A DNA stretch of 64,000 nucleotides from Pseudomonas pergaminensis (GTDB taxonomy: Bacteria; Pseudomonadota; Gammaproteobacteria; Pseudomonadales; Pseudomonadaceae). The position numbers and the translations under genes were made by a program. Each line of letters opens with the position of its first letter. Position 1 is the stretch's first letter. This document shows positions 8,283 through 17,556 of this stretch, in pieces. The notes beneath the pieces are model-generated. The model saw nothing but the letters and a program-made list of their open reading frames with translations, did not search any database and was not told the origin of the DNA. The stretch covers positions 3,348,001-3,412,000 of the forward strand of contig NZ_CP078013.2 of NCBI RefSeq assembly GCF_024112395.2, given 5' to 3'.

Positions 8283-9604
8283 TCGGCCTCCAGGGCGCGG
8301 TGCAGCGGAAGCCAGACCACAAACCGCGCGCCCTGGCCTTCGCGGCTGGCCACGGCGACGCTGCCGCCATGCAGGTCGGTCAGGCGCTTGACCATTGCCA
8401 GCCCCAGGCCCGTGCCTTCGAATTTGCGTGCCAGGCTGCTGTCGATTTGGCTGAACGCCTTGAACAGCTTGTCCATATCGTCTTCGGCAATGCCGATCCC
8501 GGTGTCGCTGACGCTCAGCTCAAGGAATTGTCGATGGGGGCTGGCGGGCAACTCAAAGGTGTACACCGGCCAGTCGCCGGGGATCTGCCCGACCTGTTCG
8601 CGGGTTACCTGGCGCACGGTCAGGGTCACTGAGCTGCCGTGCTCGCTGAACTTCACGGCGTTGGCCAGCAGGTTGTAGACGATCTGCTTGGTCTTGCGCA
8701 GGTCCAGCGCCAGGCAACCGAGGTCCTCGGGGCTTTCCAGCTTCAATTGGATGCGTTGCAGGGCTGCCTTTTCGCGCACGATCAGCAGGCTGTTGGCCAA
8801 TAATCCCGCCAGTTCCACCGCTTCCAACTCCAGCGCCATCATCCCGGCCTCGACCTTGGACAGGTCGAGGATGTCATTGATCAACGACAGCAGGTGCTGG
8901 CCACTGGTGAAGATGTCGCCGATGTATTCGCGCTGGGTCTCGCTCATGTCGCCAACCAGGCCGTCCTTGAGCGCCTCGGAAAAACCGATCACCGCATTCA
9001 AGGGGGTGCGCAGCTCGTGGGACATGGTCGCGAGGAACTCGGACTTCATGTGGCTGGCGTGCTCCAGCTCCAGGTTCTTTTCTTCCAGCGCGCGCTCGAA
9101 GCCCTTGCGCTCGGCTTCCTCCTGCTTGCGCGCGGTATTGTCGGTGCCGATCAGCAGGTAGCCGATGATGGTGTCATGCCGGTTGCGCAGGGCGGTCACC
9201 GAAACCATCGCCGACAGGCGACTGCCGTCCTTGCGGATGTAGGTCAGCTCGTAGATGTCTTCAATGCCCCGGGAGGCCTTGAATACCAATGCCTCGAAAC
9301 CCGGCGTGATCGGCGTGTCCAGCTCCAGGCTGAGGGCAGCGGCGCGGGTGATCAGTTCGACAGGGTCGGAGATGTCGGCAGGGGTGATGCGGTTGACCAC
9401 GTCGGCGGCGGCATAGCCGAGCATGCGTTCGGCGCCGACGTTGAAAATCTGGATCACGCCTTTCTCGTCGGTGGCGATGCTGGAGAAGTAGGCGCTGTTG
9501 AAAATCGCGTCTTGCAGGGCGCCGGTCTTGAGCAGGGTTTTCTGCCGTTTGAATTCGACGATTTTTTCAGCACGCGACTGCGGTTCGGGTAACGGTGTGT
9601 CCAT
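8267..9604 (-). CDS. PAS-domain sensor histidine kinase (soluble)
   Basis: 445 residues with no membrane helix. PAS sensor at about 35-160 ('GVIQIFNVGAERMLGYAAAD'), a coiled-coil at about 160-190, HisKA dimerisation domain with His196 in 'MSHELRTPLN', and HATPase_c at about 300-440 with 'NAVKFSEHG' (N box), 'DTGIGIAEDD' (G1) and 'GTGLGLAMVK' (G2). Cytoplasmic kinase for the two downstream receivers (stop overlaps the next start). No receiver domain of its own. The signal sensed by the PAS domain is not readable. Confidence 0.9.
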   Translation of the reverse strand: MDTPLPEPQSRAEKIVEFKRQKTLLKTGALQDAIFNSAYFSSIATDEKGVIQIFNVGAERMLGYAAADVVNRITPADISDPVELITRAAALSLELDTPITPGFEALVFKASRGIEDIYELTYIRKDGSRLSAMVSVTALRNRHDTIIGYLLIGTDNTARKQEEAERKGFERALEEKNLELEHASHMKSEFLATMSHELRTPLNAVIGFSEALKDGLVGDMSETQREYIGDIFTSGQHLLSLINDILDLSKVEAGMMALELEAVELAGLLANSLLIVREKAALQRIQLKLESPEDLGCLALDLRKTKQIVYNLLANAVKFSEHGSSVTLTVRQVTREQVGQIPGDWPVYTFELPASPHRQFLELSVSDTGIGIAEDDMDKLFKAFSQIDSSLARKFEGTGLGLAMVKRLTDLHGGSVAVASREGQGARFVVWLPLHRALEAEWPTS

Positions 9605-9813
9605 CGCTTGGGCGTTCCGTGACGTTCAGGCCCGCCGTCGTCATTGGGCGAGGGCGCAGAGCATGCTCACAGAAGATCGCTTGGGGGCGATGAGGAGGAG
9701 ATGAGGTGCTTGGACAATAGCAGAGATTGTGGCGTTTTGATGGCGGGGTGCGGGTTATTTCCCTCCGAACGGATATCTGCGTGCAAATAATCATGTTTTT
9801 CGGAGTTACGCTG

Positions 9814-9829
9814 GATGAAACGTTTCATC
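9814..9829. promoter_or_regulatory. Perfect LacI-type palindrome 1
   Basis: GATGAAACGTTTCATC is an exact inverted repeat with the central CG typical of LacI/PurR-family operators. It lies about 100 bp upstream of the sugar ABC operon start, whose own operon encodes a LacI regulator (13420-14421). Confidence 0.7.
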
Positions 9830-9846
9830 TAGCGATAAATGGTCAT

Positions 9847-9860
9847 CGCAAGCGCTTGCG
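9847..9860. promoter_or_regulatory. Perfect LacI-type palindrome 2
   Basis: CGCAAGCGCTTGCG is an exact inverted repeat with a central GC, 17 bp downstream of palindrome 1 and different in sequence. Both lie in the leader of the sugar ABC operon, suggesting two LacI-family inputs or one tolerant regulator. Confidence 0.55.
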
Positions 9861-9928
9861 TAAGGAAATGTTTCTACATTAGAGTCGGGCCACGCAATGA
9901 CAAAAATAATAAAACCAGGAGCTCATTC

Positions 9929-11461
9929 ATGAGCCTTGAACCCTTGCTTGAGATGCAGGGCATCAGCAAAACCTTCAACGGTTTGCGCGTGCTCAAGACT
10001 GTCGGCCTGAAGGTCTACCCCGGCGAAATCCACGCCTTGATGGGGGAGAACGGCGCCGGCAAATCGACGTTGATGAAGATCCTCTCCGGCGCCTACCAAG
10101 CCGACCCCGGTGGTGAAATCCGCATTGCCGGCCAGCTCATCCCCACCTTCGACCCCGCCACCGCCAAAGCCCTCGGCATTGCCGTGATCTACCAGGAATT
10201 GAGCCTGTGCCCGAACCTGAGCGTGGCCGAGAACATCTACCTGGGCCGCGAACTGCGGCGCGGCTGGACCATCGACCGCAAGGGCATGGAAGCCGGTTGC
10301 GTCGAAGTGCTGCAGCGCCTGGGTGCGGAGTTCACCCCGGCAACGCGGGTCAGCAGCCTGTCGATCGCCGAGCGCCAACTGGTGGAAATCGCCCGCGCCT
10401 TGCATGCCCACGCCAAGATCCTGGTGATGGACGAACCCACCACGCCCTTGTCATCCCGCGAGACCGACCGTTTGTTCGCGTTGATCAAGCAGTTGCGCAG
10501 CCAGGGCCTGGCGATCATCTATATCAGCCATCGCATGGCCGAGATCTATGAGTTGTCCGACCGTGTGTCGGTGCTGCGTGACGGCCAATACATCGGCGAA
10601 CTGACCCGCGAGGCGCTGTCGGCGGAAGTGCTGGTGAAAATGATGGTGGGCCGCGACCTGTCCGGTTTCTACAAGAAGGAACACGCCGCCTATAACCCCG
10701 GCAACGTGGTAATGCGCGTGCGCGACATGGCCGATGGCAAGCGCGTACGACACTGCAGTTTCGATTTACATGCCGGTGAAGTGTTGGGCATTGCCGGGCT
10801 GGTCGGGGCAGGGCGCACCGAGCTCGCGCGCCTGATCTTTGCCGCCGACCCGCGCACCTCGGGCAGCCTGGAAGTGGTCGGCAAGCACGTCACGCACTTG
10901 CGCACGCCGGCAGATGCGATTCGCGCCGGCGTCGTCTACCTCACCGAAGACCGCAAGGCCCAAGGCCTGTTCCTGGACATGAGCGTGGCGGACAACATCA
11001 ATGTCTGCGCCTGTGTACCGGATGCTTATGCCGGCGGTGTGCTGGATCGCGGGCATGCCGCGCAGCGCGCCACCGACGCGATCAAGTCGCTGTCGATTCG
11101 GGTGGCCTCGGGCAAGGTCAATGTGGGTGCCTTGTCCGGTGGCAACCAGCAGAAGGTGCTGTTGGCCCGGCTGCTGGAGGTCAAGCCGCACGTGTTGATC
11201 CTCGACGAGCCCACACGCGGCGTCGACATCGGCTCCAAGTCCGAGATCTACCGCATCATCAATCAACTGGCCCAGGCCGGCGTCGGTATCGTGGTGATCT
11301 CCAGCGAGCTGCCGGAGATCATCGGCACCTGCGACCGCGTGCTGATCATGCGCGAAGGCCAGTTGGTGGCTGAAGTCGGCGGCGCGTCAGGCCAGGTTAT
11401 TTCCCAGGAACGCATTATTGACCTCGCCACCGGTGGCGATCAGGTGGTTGCCCATGGCTGA
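9929..11461 (+). CDS. Sugar ABC transporter ATP-binding protein (RbsA/XylG type)
   Basis: 510 residues from the ATG at 9929 (SD CAGGAG at 9916-9921); the frame is open further upstream but that part is not protein-like. Two fused ABC domains: Walker A 'GENGAGKST' near residue 38 and signature 'LSIAERQ' with 'MDEPTTPLS' in the first half; in the second half a degenerate Walker A ('GLVGAGRTE'), signature 'LSGGNQQKV' and 'LDEPTRGVD'. This double architecture is diagnostic of carbohydrate (CUT2) importers. The first-half 'PTTPLS' where most members have 'PTAALS' is a small oddity. First gene of the operon with permease, binding protein, LacI regulator and xylulokinase. Confidence 0.9.
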   Translation: MSLEPLLEMQGISKTFNGLRVLKTVGLKVYPGEIHALMGENGAGKSTLMKILSGAYQADPGGEIRIAGQLIPTFDPATAKALGIAVIYQELSLCPNLSVAENIYLGRELRRGWTIDRKGMEAGCVEVLQRLGAEFTPATRVSSLSIAERQLVEIARALHAHAKILVMDEPTTPLSSRETDRLFALIKQLRSQGLAIIYISHRMAEIYELSDRVSVLRDGQYIGELTREALSAEVLVKMMVGRDLSGFYKKEHAAYNPGNVVMRVRDMADGKRVRHCSFDLHAGEVLGIAGLVGAGRTELARLIFAADPRTSGSLEVVGKHVTHLRTPADAIRAGVVYLTEDRKAQGLFLDMSVADNINVCACVPDAYAGGVLDRGHAAQRATDAIKSLSIRVASGKVNVGALSGGNQQKVLLARLLEVKPHVLILDEPTRGVDIGSKSEIYRIINQLAQAGVGIVVISSELPEIIGTCDRVLIMREGQLVAEVGGASGQVISQERIIDLATGGDQVVAHG

Positions 11462-12431
11462 GTTGACTATTGCAACAACAGGTAAGGCTGAGCGCGCACG
11501 CGAGTTGATGCGCACGGTGGGCATGCTGCCGGTGCTGATCCTGCTGCTGGTGGGCTTTGCCCTGGCCAGCGAGAACTTCCTGACGGTGCAAAACCTGTCG
11601 ATCATCACCCAGCAGGCCTCGGTGAACGTGGTGCTGGCGGCCGGGATGACTTTTGTGATCCTCACGGCGGGTATCGACCTGTCGGTGGGCGCGATCCTCG
11701 CGGCCTCGGCCGTGGTCGCGCTGCAGGCCTCGATGTCGCCGCAGTTCGGCATGTTCGGGATTGCTGCCGGTATTGGCTTTGGCTTGCTGCTGGGCTTGGT
11801 TAATGGTGGGTTGATCGCTTTCATGCGCCTGCCGCCGTTTATTGTCACCCTCGGCGCGCTGACGGCCATGCGTGGTCTGGCGCGGCTATTGGCGGATGAC
11901 AAAACCGTATTCAACCCGGACCTGCCGTTTGCCTTTATCGGCAATGACTCGGTACTCGGCGTGCCCTGGCTGGTGATCATTGCCGTGGCGGTGGTGGCGC
12001 TGTCGTGGTTCATCCTGCGCCGAACAGTGATGGGCGTGCAGATCTACTCGGTGGGCGGCAACCCGGAAGCGGCGCGCTTGTCTGGGATCAAGGTGTGGAA
12101 AGTGCTGCTGTTCGTCTATGCCATGTCCGGTGCGCTGGCCGGGTTGGGCGCCGTGATGAGCGCGTCGCGGCTGTTTGCTGCCAATGGCCTGCAACTGGGG
12201 CAATCCTACGAGCTGGATGCGATTGCCGCGGTGATCCTTGGCGGCACCAGTTTTACCGGCGGCGTCGGCACCATCGGTGGCACGTTGATTGGTGCGCTGA
12301 TCATCGCAGTGCTGACCAACGGCCTGGTGCTGTTGGGTGTGTCGGATATCTGGCAATACATCATCAAGGGCATCGTGATCATTGGCGCAGTGGCGCTGGA
12401 TCGTTATCGCCAGTCCGGTGCGCGGACCTGA
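11454..12431 (+). CDS. Sugar ABC transporter permease (RbsC/XylH type)
   Basis: 325 residues from the ATG at 11454, which overlaps the ATPase gene end by 8 bp (translational coupling). About 8-10 hydrophobic helices, and the CUT2 permease hallmark '[13 protein letters not shown]' near residue 74, plus '[20 protein letters not shown]' near the C-terminus. Inner-membrane pore of the importer. Only one permease gene is present, so it should act as a homodimer. Confidence 0.9.
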   Translation: MAELTIATTGKAERARELMRTVGMLPVLILLLVGFALASENFLTVQNLSIITQQASVNVVLAAGMTFVILTAGIDLSVGAILAASAVVALQASMSPQFGMFGIAAGIGFGLLLGLVNGGLIAFMRLPPFIVTLGALTAMRGLARLLADDKTVFNPDLPFAFIGNDSVLGVPWLVIIAVAVVALSWFILRRTVMGVQIYSVGGNPEAARLSGIKVWKVLLFVYAMSGALAGLGAVMSASRLFAANGLQLGQSYELDAIAAVILGGTSFTGGVGTIGGTLIGALIIAVLTNGLVLLGVSDIWQYIIKGIVIIGAVALDRYRQSGART

Positions 12432-12465
12432 GTTCACTCCTACAACAATCACAAGAGAGACCCGC

Positions 12466-13398
12466 ATGAACCTTAAACGCATGTTTCCCGTCATTGCCTT
12501 GGCTGCCTTGATGTCCCAAGCCGTCGAAGCCCGTGAGTTGAAGGCCCTCGGCATCAGCATGGGCTCGCTGGGCAACCCGTATTTCGTAACCCTGGCCGAC
12601 GGCGCCACCGCCCGCGCCAAAGAGTTGAACCCCAGCGTCAAGGTCACCTCGGTGTCGGCCGACTATGACCTGAGCAAGCAGTTTTCGCAGATCGATAACT
12701 TCATCTCGTCCAAGGTCGACCTGATCCTGATCAACGCCGTCGACCCCTCTGCCATGGCCTCGGCGATCAAGAAAGCCCGTGACGCCGGCATCGTCGTGGT
12801 GGCCGTGGATGTGGACGCCAAGGGCGTCAACGCCACCGTGCAGACCGACAACGTCGAGGCCGGCAAGCTGGCGTGCCAGTACCTGGTGGACAAGCTTTCC
12901 GGCAAGGGCAATGTGATCATCCAGAACGGCCCGCAAGTCACCGCCGTGACCGACCGCGTCAAAGGCTGCAAGGCCGCGCTGGCCGCCGCGCCGGATATCA
13001 AGGTGCTGTCCGATGACCAGGACGGCAAAGGCTCCCGCGAAGGCGGCTTGAACGTGATGCAGGGCTACCTCACGCGCTTCCCGAAAATCGACGGCCTGTT
13101 CGCGATCAACGACCCGCAAGCCATCGGCAGCGACCTGGCGGCCAAGCAGCTTAAGCGCAGCGGCATCATCATCACCTCGGTGGACGGCGCACCGGACATC
13201 GAGAACGCGCTGAAAACCGACTCGCAGATCCAGGCATCCTCCAGCCAGGACCCGTGGGCCATGGCGCAGACCGCAGTGAATGTGGGCAATGACATTCTCA
13301 ACGACAAAGCCCCGGCCGAAGCGGTTACCCTGCTTACGCCAAAATTGATTACCCGTGACAACGTTGCGACGTACAGCGGTTGGTCGAGTAAACATTGA
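12466..13398 (+). CDS. Sugar ABC transporter substrate-binding protein (RbsB-like)
   Basis: 310 residues from the ATG at 12466 (SD AAGAGAGA upstream). Signal peptide residues 1-24 with a cleavage site after 'QAVEA'. Periplasmic-binding-protein type 1 fold: 'SMGSLGNPYFVTLADGA', 'ILINAVDPSAM' and 'AINDPQAIGSDLAAKQL' match the ribose/galactose/xylose binding group. Two cysteines ('LACQYL', 'VKGCKAA') may form a disulfide. It captures a pentose or polyol in the periplasm; the xylulokinase in the same operon argues for a compound that enters metabolism as D-xylulose rather than ribose itself. Confidence 0.9.
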   Translation: MNLKRMFPVIALAALMSQAVEARELKALGISMGSLGNPYFVTLADGATARAKELNPSVKVTSVSADYDLSKQFSQIDNFISSKVDLILINAVDPSAMASAIKKARDAGIVVVAVDVDAKGVNATVQTDNVEAGKLACQYLVDKLSGKGNVIIQNGPQVTAVTDRVKGCKAALAAAPDIKVLSDDQDGKGSREGGLNVMQGYLTRFPKIDGLFAINDPQAIGSDLAAKQLKRSGIIITSVDGAPDIENALKTDSQIQASSSQDPWAMAQTAVNVGNDILNDKAPAEAVTLLTPKLITRDNVATYSGWSSKH

Positions 13399-13419
13399 TC
13401 TAGCCAGAGGAACAGCGTC

Positions 13420-14421
13420 GTGGTCACCATGGATGACGTGGCAAGCAGGGCGGGGGTGTCGACGTCGACGGTGTCCCACGTGTTGAATGGCACCCGCAAG
13501 GTCAGCCCGGCCACGGTGCAAGCGGTGCAGCAAGCGATCCAGGCATTGGGCTACATCCCCAACACCCTGGCGCGCTCGCTGGCCCGTTCGAGCACCAGCA
13601 CGATTGGCGTGGCGATTTCGGCGCTGTCCAACCATTACTTCAGCGAGACGGTGCACGCGATTGAAACCGAGTGCGCCAAGCACGGCTACATGATGCTGTT
13701 TGTCGACACCCACGACGACCCGGTGCAGGAGCTGCGGGTGGTCACGGCGCTGCACCATCGGCGGGTGGACGGAATCTTGCTCGCACCGTCCACCGGCTCC
13801 AGCGCGCTGGAGTACCTGCGGGCCAACGAGGTGCCCACGGTGCTGGTGGACCGCATGATGAGCGAGCAATTCGATCAGGTCGGGGTGGAGAACACACAGT
13901 CCACCCAGGCCCTGGTCACGCACCTGATTGAACACGGGCACCGGCGCATTGGCTTTATTGCCGGGCGAGCGGGGCTGGGGACTACCGATGAGCGCGTCGC
14001 CGGTTACCGTGCAGCATTAGCGGCGGCGGGCCTGGCGTTTGACCCGCAGTTGCTGGTCAACGGTGGCTCCAGCAGTGAGCCGGCACATGCGGCTACGCGG
14101 CAGTTGCTGGCCTTGACGGCGCCGCCCACGGCGATCATGGCGGGCAATAACCTGATGACACTTGGCGCCATGCATGCCCTGCGCGATGCGCGGATAGACG
14201 TGCCGGCGCAGATGGCGCTGGTGGGGTTTGATGATTTTGACTGGGCGGACTTTTTCGTGCCGCGCCTGACCTTGATCGCGCAGCCGGTCCAGGCCCTTGG
14301 CGCCCAGGCCGTGAACCTGCTGTTGCAGCGCATGGCCTTGCCCGGCGCGCCGACCCACAGCGTGCGCCTGGCGCCGAGCCTGCAAGTGCGTAATTCATGT
14401 GGCTGTATTGGATTGGAATGA
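13420..14421 (+). CDS. LacI-family transcriptional regulator
   Basis: 333 residues using GTG at 13420 (SD AGAGGA with 8-nt spacing); an ATG three codons later is the alternative. LacI DNA-binding head 'MDDVASRAGVSTSTVSHVLN' with hinge helix 'PNTLARSLARSST', then a ribose-binding-protein-like sensor domain ('VDGILLAPSTGSS', 'VGFDDFDWADFFVPRLT'). Located inside the sugar operon, hence likely its own regulator through one or both palindromes at 9814-9860. Confidence 0.9.
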   Translation: MVTMDDVASRAGVSTSTVSHVLNGTRKVSPATVQAVQQAIQALGYIPNTLARSLARSSTSTIGVAISALSNHYFSETVHAIETECAKHGYMMLFVDTHDDPVQELRVVTALHHRRVDGILLAPSTGSSALEYLRANEVPTVLVDRMMSEQFDQVGVENTQSTQALVTHLIEHGHRRIGFIAGRAGLGTTDERVAGYRAALAAAGLAFDPQLLVNGGSSSEPAHAATRQLLALTAPPTAIMAGNNLMTLGAMHALRDARIDVPAQMALVGFDDFDWADFFVPRLTLIAQPVQALGAQAVNLLLQRMALPGAPTHSVRLAPSLQVRNSCGCIGLE

Positions 14422-14428
14422 CCCACGT

Positions 14429-15889
14429 ATGAGCAACCCCGTATCCCTCGGCATCGACCTCGGCACCTCGGAACTCAAGGCCATCCTCATGGACCTCGAC
14501 GGTACGGTGTTGGCCCATGCCGGCGTGCGCCTGAATGTATCGCGGCGCCACAGCGGCTGGTCCGAGCAGGCGCCGCAAGACTGGTGGCAGGCGTGCGTGC
14601 AGGCGCTGGCCGAATTGCGCGGGCATGAGGCGTTTACCCGCGTGGCCTGTATTGGCCTGTCCGGGCAGATGCACGGCGCAGTATTGTTGGACGCGGATAA
14701 CCGCGTGTTATACCCGGCCATCTTGTGGGACGACTCCCGTGCCATCGCCGAGGCCGAGCAGTTGGGCGCAGGCTTTGCCGACGTCACCGGCAGCCTGCCC
14801 ATGGCCGGCCTGACCGCGCCGAAGCTGCTATGGCTGCAACAGCATGAGCCAGAGGTGTTCAAGGCCATCGATTGCGTGCTGTCACCCAAGGACTATCTGC
14901 GGTTGTGCCTGAGTGGCGAGCGCATCAGCGAGATGTCCGATGCAGCCGGCACCTTGTGGCTGGATGTGGCCCGGCGTGAATGGTTCGCCCCCCTGTTGCG
15001 CGCCACGGGCCTCTCGCCCGCGCAGATGCCCCGGCTGGTCGAAGGCGGTGCCGCAAGTGCCGTGCTGACGGCGCAGGGGTTAGGCTTGTCGCCCTCGGTG
15101 GTCATCGCTGGCGGCGGTGGTGATAACCCGGTGGCGGCGGTCGGTATCGGTGCGATCAATGCGGGGGATGGATTTATCACCCTCGGCACCAGCGCGGCCA
15201 TTGTGGCCATCACCGACCACGCTGCCGGCAACCCGGCGAGTGCGGTGCACAGCTTCTGCCATGCCTTGCCCAACCGCTGGTACACCATGGGCGCCATGCT
15301 GGCCGGCGCCAGTTGCCTACGCTGGGTCACGCGGCTCACAGGCACCCTGGACGAGCAGACATTGCTGGACCAGGTGCAGACGCAATTACCGATCGAACAG
15401 ACCGTGCCGCTCAGTACACCCTTGTTCCTGCCGTACCTGGCCGGTGAACGCACACCCCATAACGACCCGCTGCTGCGCGGTGGCTTCATGGGCCTGGGCC
15501 ACGACTGCACACCCGCGATGCTCGGTTATGCCGTCATGGAAGGCGTGGGGTTCGGCCTGCTGGACGCATTGCGCGCCGTGCAATCGGCCGGCGCCGACGT
15601 GGGCGCGTGCGCTCTCGTGGGCGGTGGTGCGCGCAGCGGGTATTGGGCGCAGTTGCTGGCGAATATCCTGCAACGCGAAATCTTCACCCTGCACGGCAGT
15701 GAACTGAGCGCCTGCATTGGCGCCGCGAAGCTCGGGTTTTTAGCGATTGACCAAGGAGAGGCGCTGGTGCAAGCGGGGATGCCAGTGAAGGCGCGGTACC
15801 TGCCGGATGCCAGGCAGCAAGCCGTGTTGGAAGCGCGCTACCGCAAATTCCAAGGGCTGCTGGCCGCGGCCAAGGCACTGCACGACTGA
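14429..15889 (+). CDS. xylB: Xylulokinase (FGGY family)
   Basis: 486 residues from the ATG at 14429, 7 bp after the LacI stop. FGGY-kinase features: phosphate-1 loop 'GIDLGTSELKAILMD', the xylulokinase-typical 'GLSGQMHGAVLLD' near residue 78, 'LWDDSRA', adenosine region 'LVGGGARSGYWAQLLANIL' near residue 390 and 'LPYLAGERTPHNDP'. It phosphorylates D-xylulose to xylulose 5-phosphate for the pentose phosphate pathway. No isomerase or polyol dehydrogenase is encoded in the operon, so the enzyme making xylulose from the imported compound must lie elsewhere. Confidence 0.88.
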   Translation: MSNPVSLGIDLGTSELKAILMDLDGTVLAHAGVRLNVSRRHSGWSEQAPQDWWQACVQALAELRGHEAFTRVACIGLSGQMHGAVLLDADNRVLYPAILWDDSRAIAEAEQLGAGFADVTGSLPMAGLTAPKLLWLQQHEPEVFKAIDCVLSPKDYLRLCLSGERISEMSDAAGTLWLDVARREWFAPLLRATGLSPAQMPRLVEGGAASAVLTAQGLGLSPSVVIAGGGGDNPVAAVGIGAINAGDGFITLGTSAAIVAITDHAAGNPASAVHSFCHALPNRWYTMGAMLAGASCLRWVTRLTGTLDEQTLLDQVQTQLPIEQTVPLSTPLFLPYLAGERTPHNDPLLRGGFMGLGHDCTPAMLGYAVMEGVGFGLLDALRAVQSAGADVGACALVGGGARSGYWAQLLANILQREIFTLHGSELSACIGAAKLGFLAIDQGEALVQAGMPVKARYLPDARQQAVLEARYRKFQGLLAAAKALHD

Positions 15890-16282
15890 GCAACGAGGCT
15901 TTACAGGCAGGCTTGCCTGCGATGGCATCTCCACAACGAAACCACGATGCGAAGCGAGCCGCTCTTGATGTTGCTCTTGATCTGCTTTTGATGTGCTTTT
16001 GATCTAAAGCGCCCCATCAAACACGCTGGCCGGAATCTGACAGGGATTTGGGGGGTAAACCGGCAGGGATGCCGGTTTAGCCGCCCCGCGCCATGGATGG
16101 CGCGTGGCGGCGGCCCCCCAAATACCTGTCGGATTACGGGCACACCGAGCCTAGGCGAGGTGCCGAGTGTTGGGGCAAGAGCCTTTTGCTTACTTTTGGG
16201 CTTTTCAAAAGTGAGCCGCTGTAAGAGCGGAACCATAAGCAGCCGTTACCCAAATAACGGATATGTACACCGCACCACCGCC
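15890..16282. repeat. Structured repeated element in a long intergenic region
   Basis: No gene is supported here. A REP-like stretch (cagGCTTGCCTGCGATGGC) occurs near 15905. Then 16032-16137 forms nested inverted repeats: an outer 24-bp stem (16032-16055 with 16114-16137, three mismatches) enclosing two hairpins, a perfect 10-bp stem at 16056-16079 (loop GGGA) and a 14-bp stem with one mismatch at 16080-16111. The following segment up to about 16250 looks like a sequence I remember as widely repeated in fluorescent pseudomonads. Small open frames across it are by-products of the repeat. Confidence 0.65.
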
Positions 16283-16577
16283 TTCGCAGGCAAGCCAGCT
16301 CCCACATTTTTGGATCGTGGGGGGTGACAGTTAGATTGTGGTGGCTGACAGGCCGCTTTCGCAGGCAAGCCAGCTCCCACATTTTGGATCGCGGGGGTGA
16401 CAGTTAGATTGTGGTGGCTGACAGGCCGCTTTCGCAGGCAAGCCAGCTCCCACATTTTGGATTGCGGGGGTGACAGTTAGATTGTGGCGGCTGTCAGGCC
16501 GCTTTCGCAGGCAAGCCAGCTCCCACATTTTTGGATTGCGGGGGTGACAGTTAGATTGTGGCGGCTGTCAGGCCGCC
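16283..16577. repeat. Tandem array of four 73-75 bp REP-bearing units
   Basis: Four direct copies begin at 16283, 16358, 16431 and 16504 (spacing 75, 73, 73), each starting TTCGCAGGCAAGCCAGCTCC and continuing through a tgacagttagattgtgg segment to ggccgc. The array ends in a partial fifth copy at about 16577. Copies differ at only a few positions, implying recent expansion. Confidence 0.9.
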
Positions 16578-16608
16578 AGCGGGCGTAATTCCAACACCCT
16601 ACCCAGAA

Positions 16609-17460
16609 CTATCCAGACACCAGTCCACCCAAGACAGTCAACAGCGTCGTATTGCCCTTGAGCACCTGGCCATGCTCAAAACAAATCCACCCCTCATTGA
16701 ACCCATCCACCATGCGCATACGTGGCATCGGGTTCTGCGCACCTTGCGAACGCAGCAGGGTTTCCCAGCTATCACGCGCGACCACCTCGGCGCGAACGTC
16801 GCGGCCCAGCAATTGCGCCAGGGTAAACGCGATATCGTTCGGGCTCACCCATTGGCCCTCAAGCTCCACCACACGGTGACCGGCCCAATCCTGTTGCAAT
16901 AACTGCGCAGCCACCGTGCCGATATCCGCCGTGGCGACCATGGGCACAGCCTTGTCCAGCGGTTGCAGGAAGCTGTGGATCACCCCGTTTTCACGGGCGG
17001 TTGTCACGTCGTACAGCGCGTTCTCCATGAACCAGGCCGGGCGCAGGAAGGTCACGGGGATGTCGAGGGCGCCCAGGGCGTGTTCCATCAAGGTCCGCTG
17101 GGTCAGCAGGTTGAGCGGCTCGGCCTGGGCACCGATGGTCGACAGGCACAGCACCTTCTGCGGCGCGGCGGCCTGCAGGGCCTGGGTGACCGCACTGATC
17201 ACAGCGCGGGCTTCGGGAAAGCCGGGCTGCGGGTCGAAGCCGGGTGGCGGCAAGATGAATACCCCGGTCGCACCCTTGAACGCGGCGGTCAGCGCCTGGG
17301 CGTCTTCCATGTGGGCGAATACCACTTCGCAACCCTGGTCAGCCCAGTAGGCCGCCTTGCCCGCATCGCGCACCACGGCGCGAACGGGCTGGCCTGCCTT
17401 GATCAGATTGTGCGCCAGGGCGCCGCCGACTTTGCCTGTGATTCCGGTAATGACATACAT
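16609..17460 (-). CDS. NmrA-like/atypical SDR NAD(P)-binding reductase
   Basis: 283 residues. Rossmann start 'VITGITGKVGGALAHNL' (GxxGxxG type) and an 'FILPPPGFDPQPG' loop followed by 'VLCLSTIGAQ' match the NmrA/QOR2 group of atypical short-chain dehydrogenases; there is no YxxxK catalytic pair in canonical form. 'FLRPAWFMENAL' is a common family segment. It may act as a quinone reductase or redox sensor; function unproven. SD AGGTGAG precedes the ATG at 17460. Downstream is the tandem REP array. Confidence 0.8.
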   Translation of the reverse strand: MYVITGITGKVGGALAHNLIKAGQPVRAVVRDAGKAAYWADQGCEVVFAHMEDAQALTAAFKGATGVFILPPPGFDPQPGFPEARAVISAVTQALQAAAPQKVLCLSTIGAQAEPLNLLTQRTLMEHALGALDIPVTFLRPAWFMENALYDVTTARENGVIHSFLQPLDKAVPMVATADIGTVAAQLLQQDWAGHRVVELEGQWVSPNDIAFTLAQLLGRDVRAEVVARDSWETLLRSQGAQNPMPRMRMVDGFNEGWICFEHGQVLKGNTTLLTVLGGLVSG

Positions 17461-17556
17461 GAGCTGCTCACCTGTTGGTCCAAAGAGTGGAGCCAGGATA
17501 AAGACCGCCCAGTGATGACAGAATACCTATTCAGGCATTGCGCTGATGACTCGAAA

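Noticed and set aside
12379..13941. 520-codon minus-strand frame across the binding-protein and LacI genes
   Set aside because: Runs over two well-supported genes, has His/Asp/Arg-rich meaningless composition and no start signal.
16097..16528. Several small frames reading MWELACLRKR-type peptides
   Set aside because: They arise from the tandem REP repeats; each copy reproduces the same peptide.
16283..16577. Possible CRISPR array
   Set aside because: The units are direct repeats over their whole length with no unique spacers, and no cas genes are present; they are REP-bearing tandem repeats.
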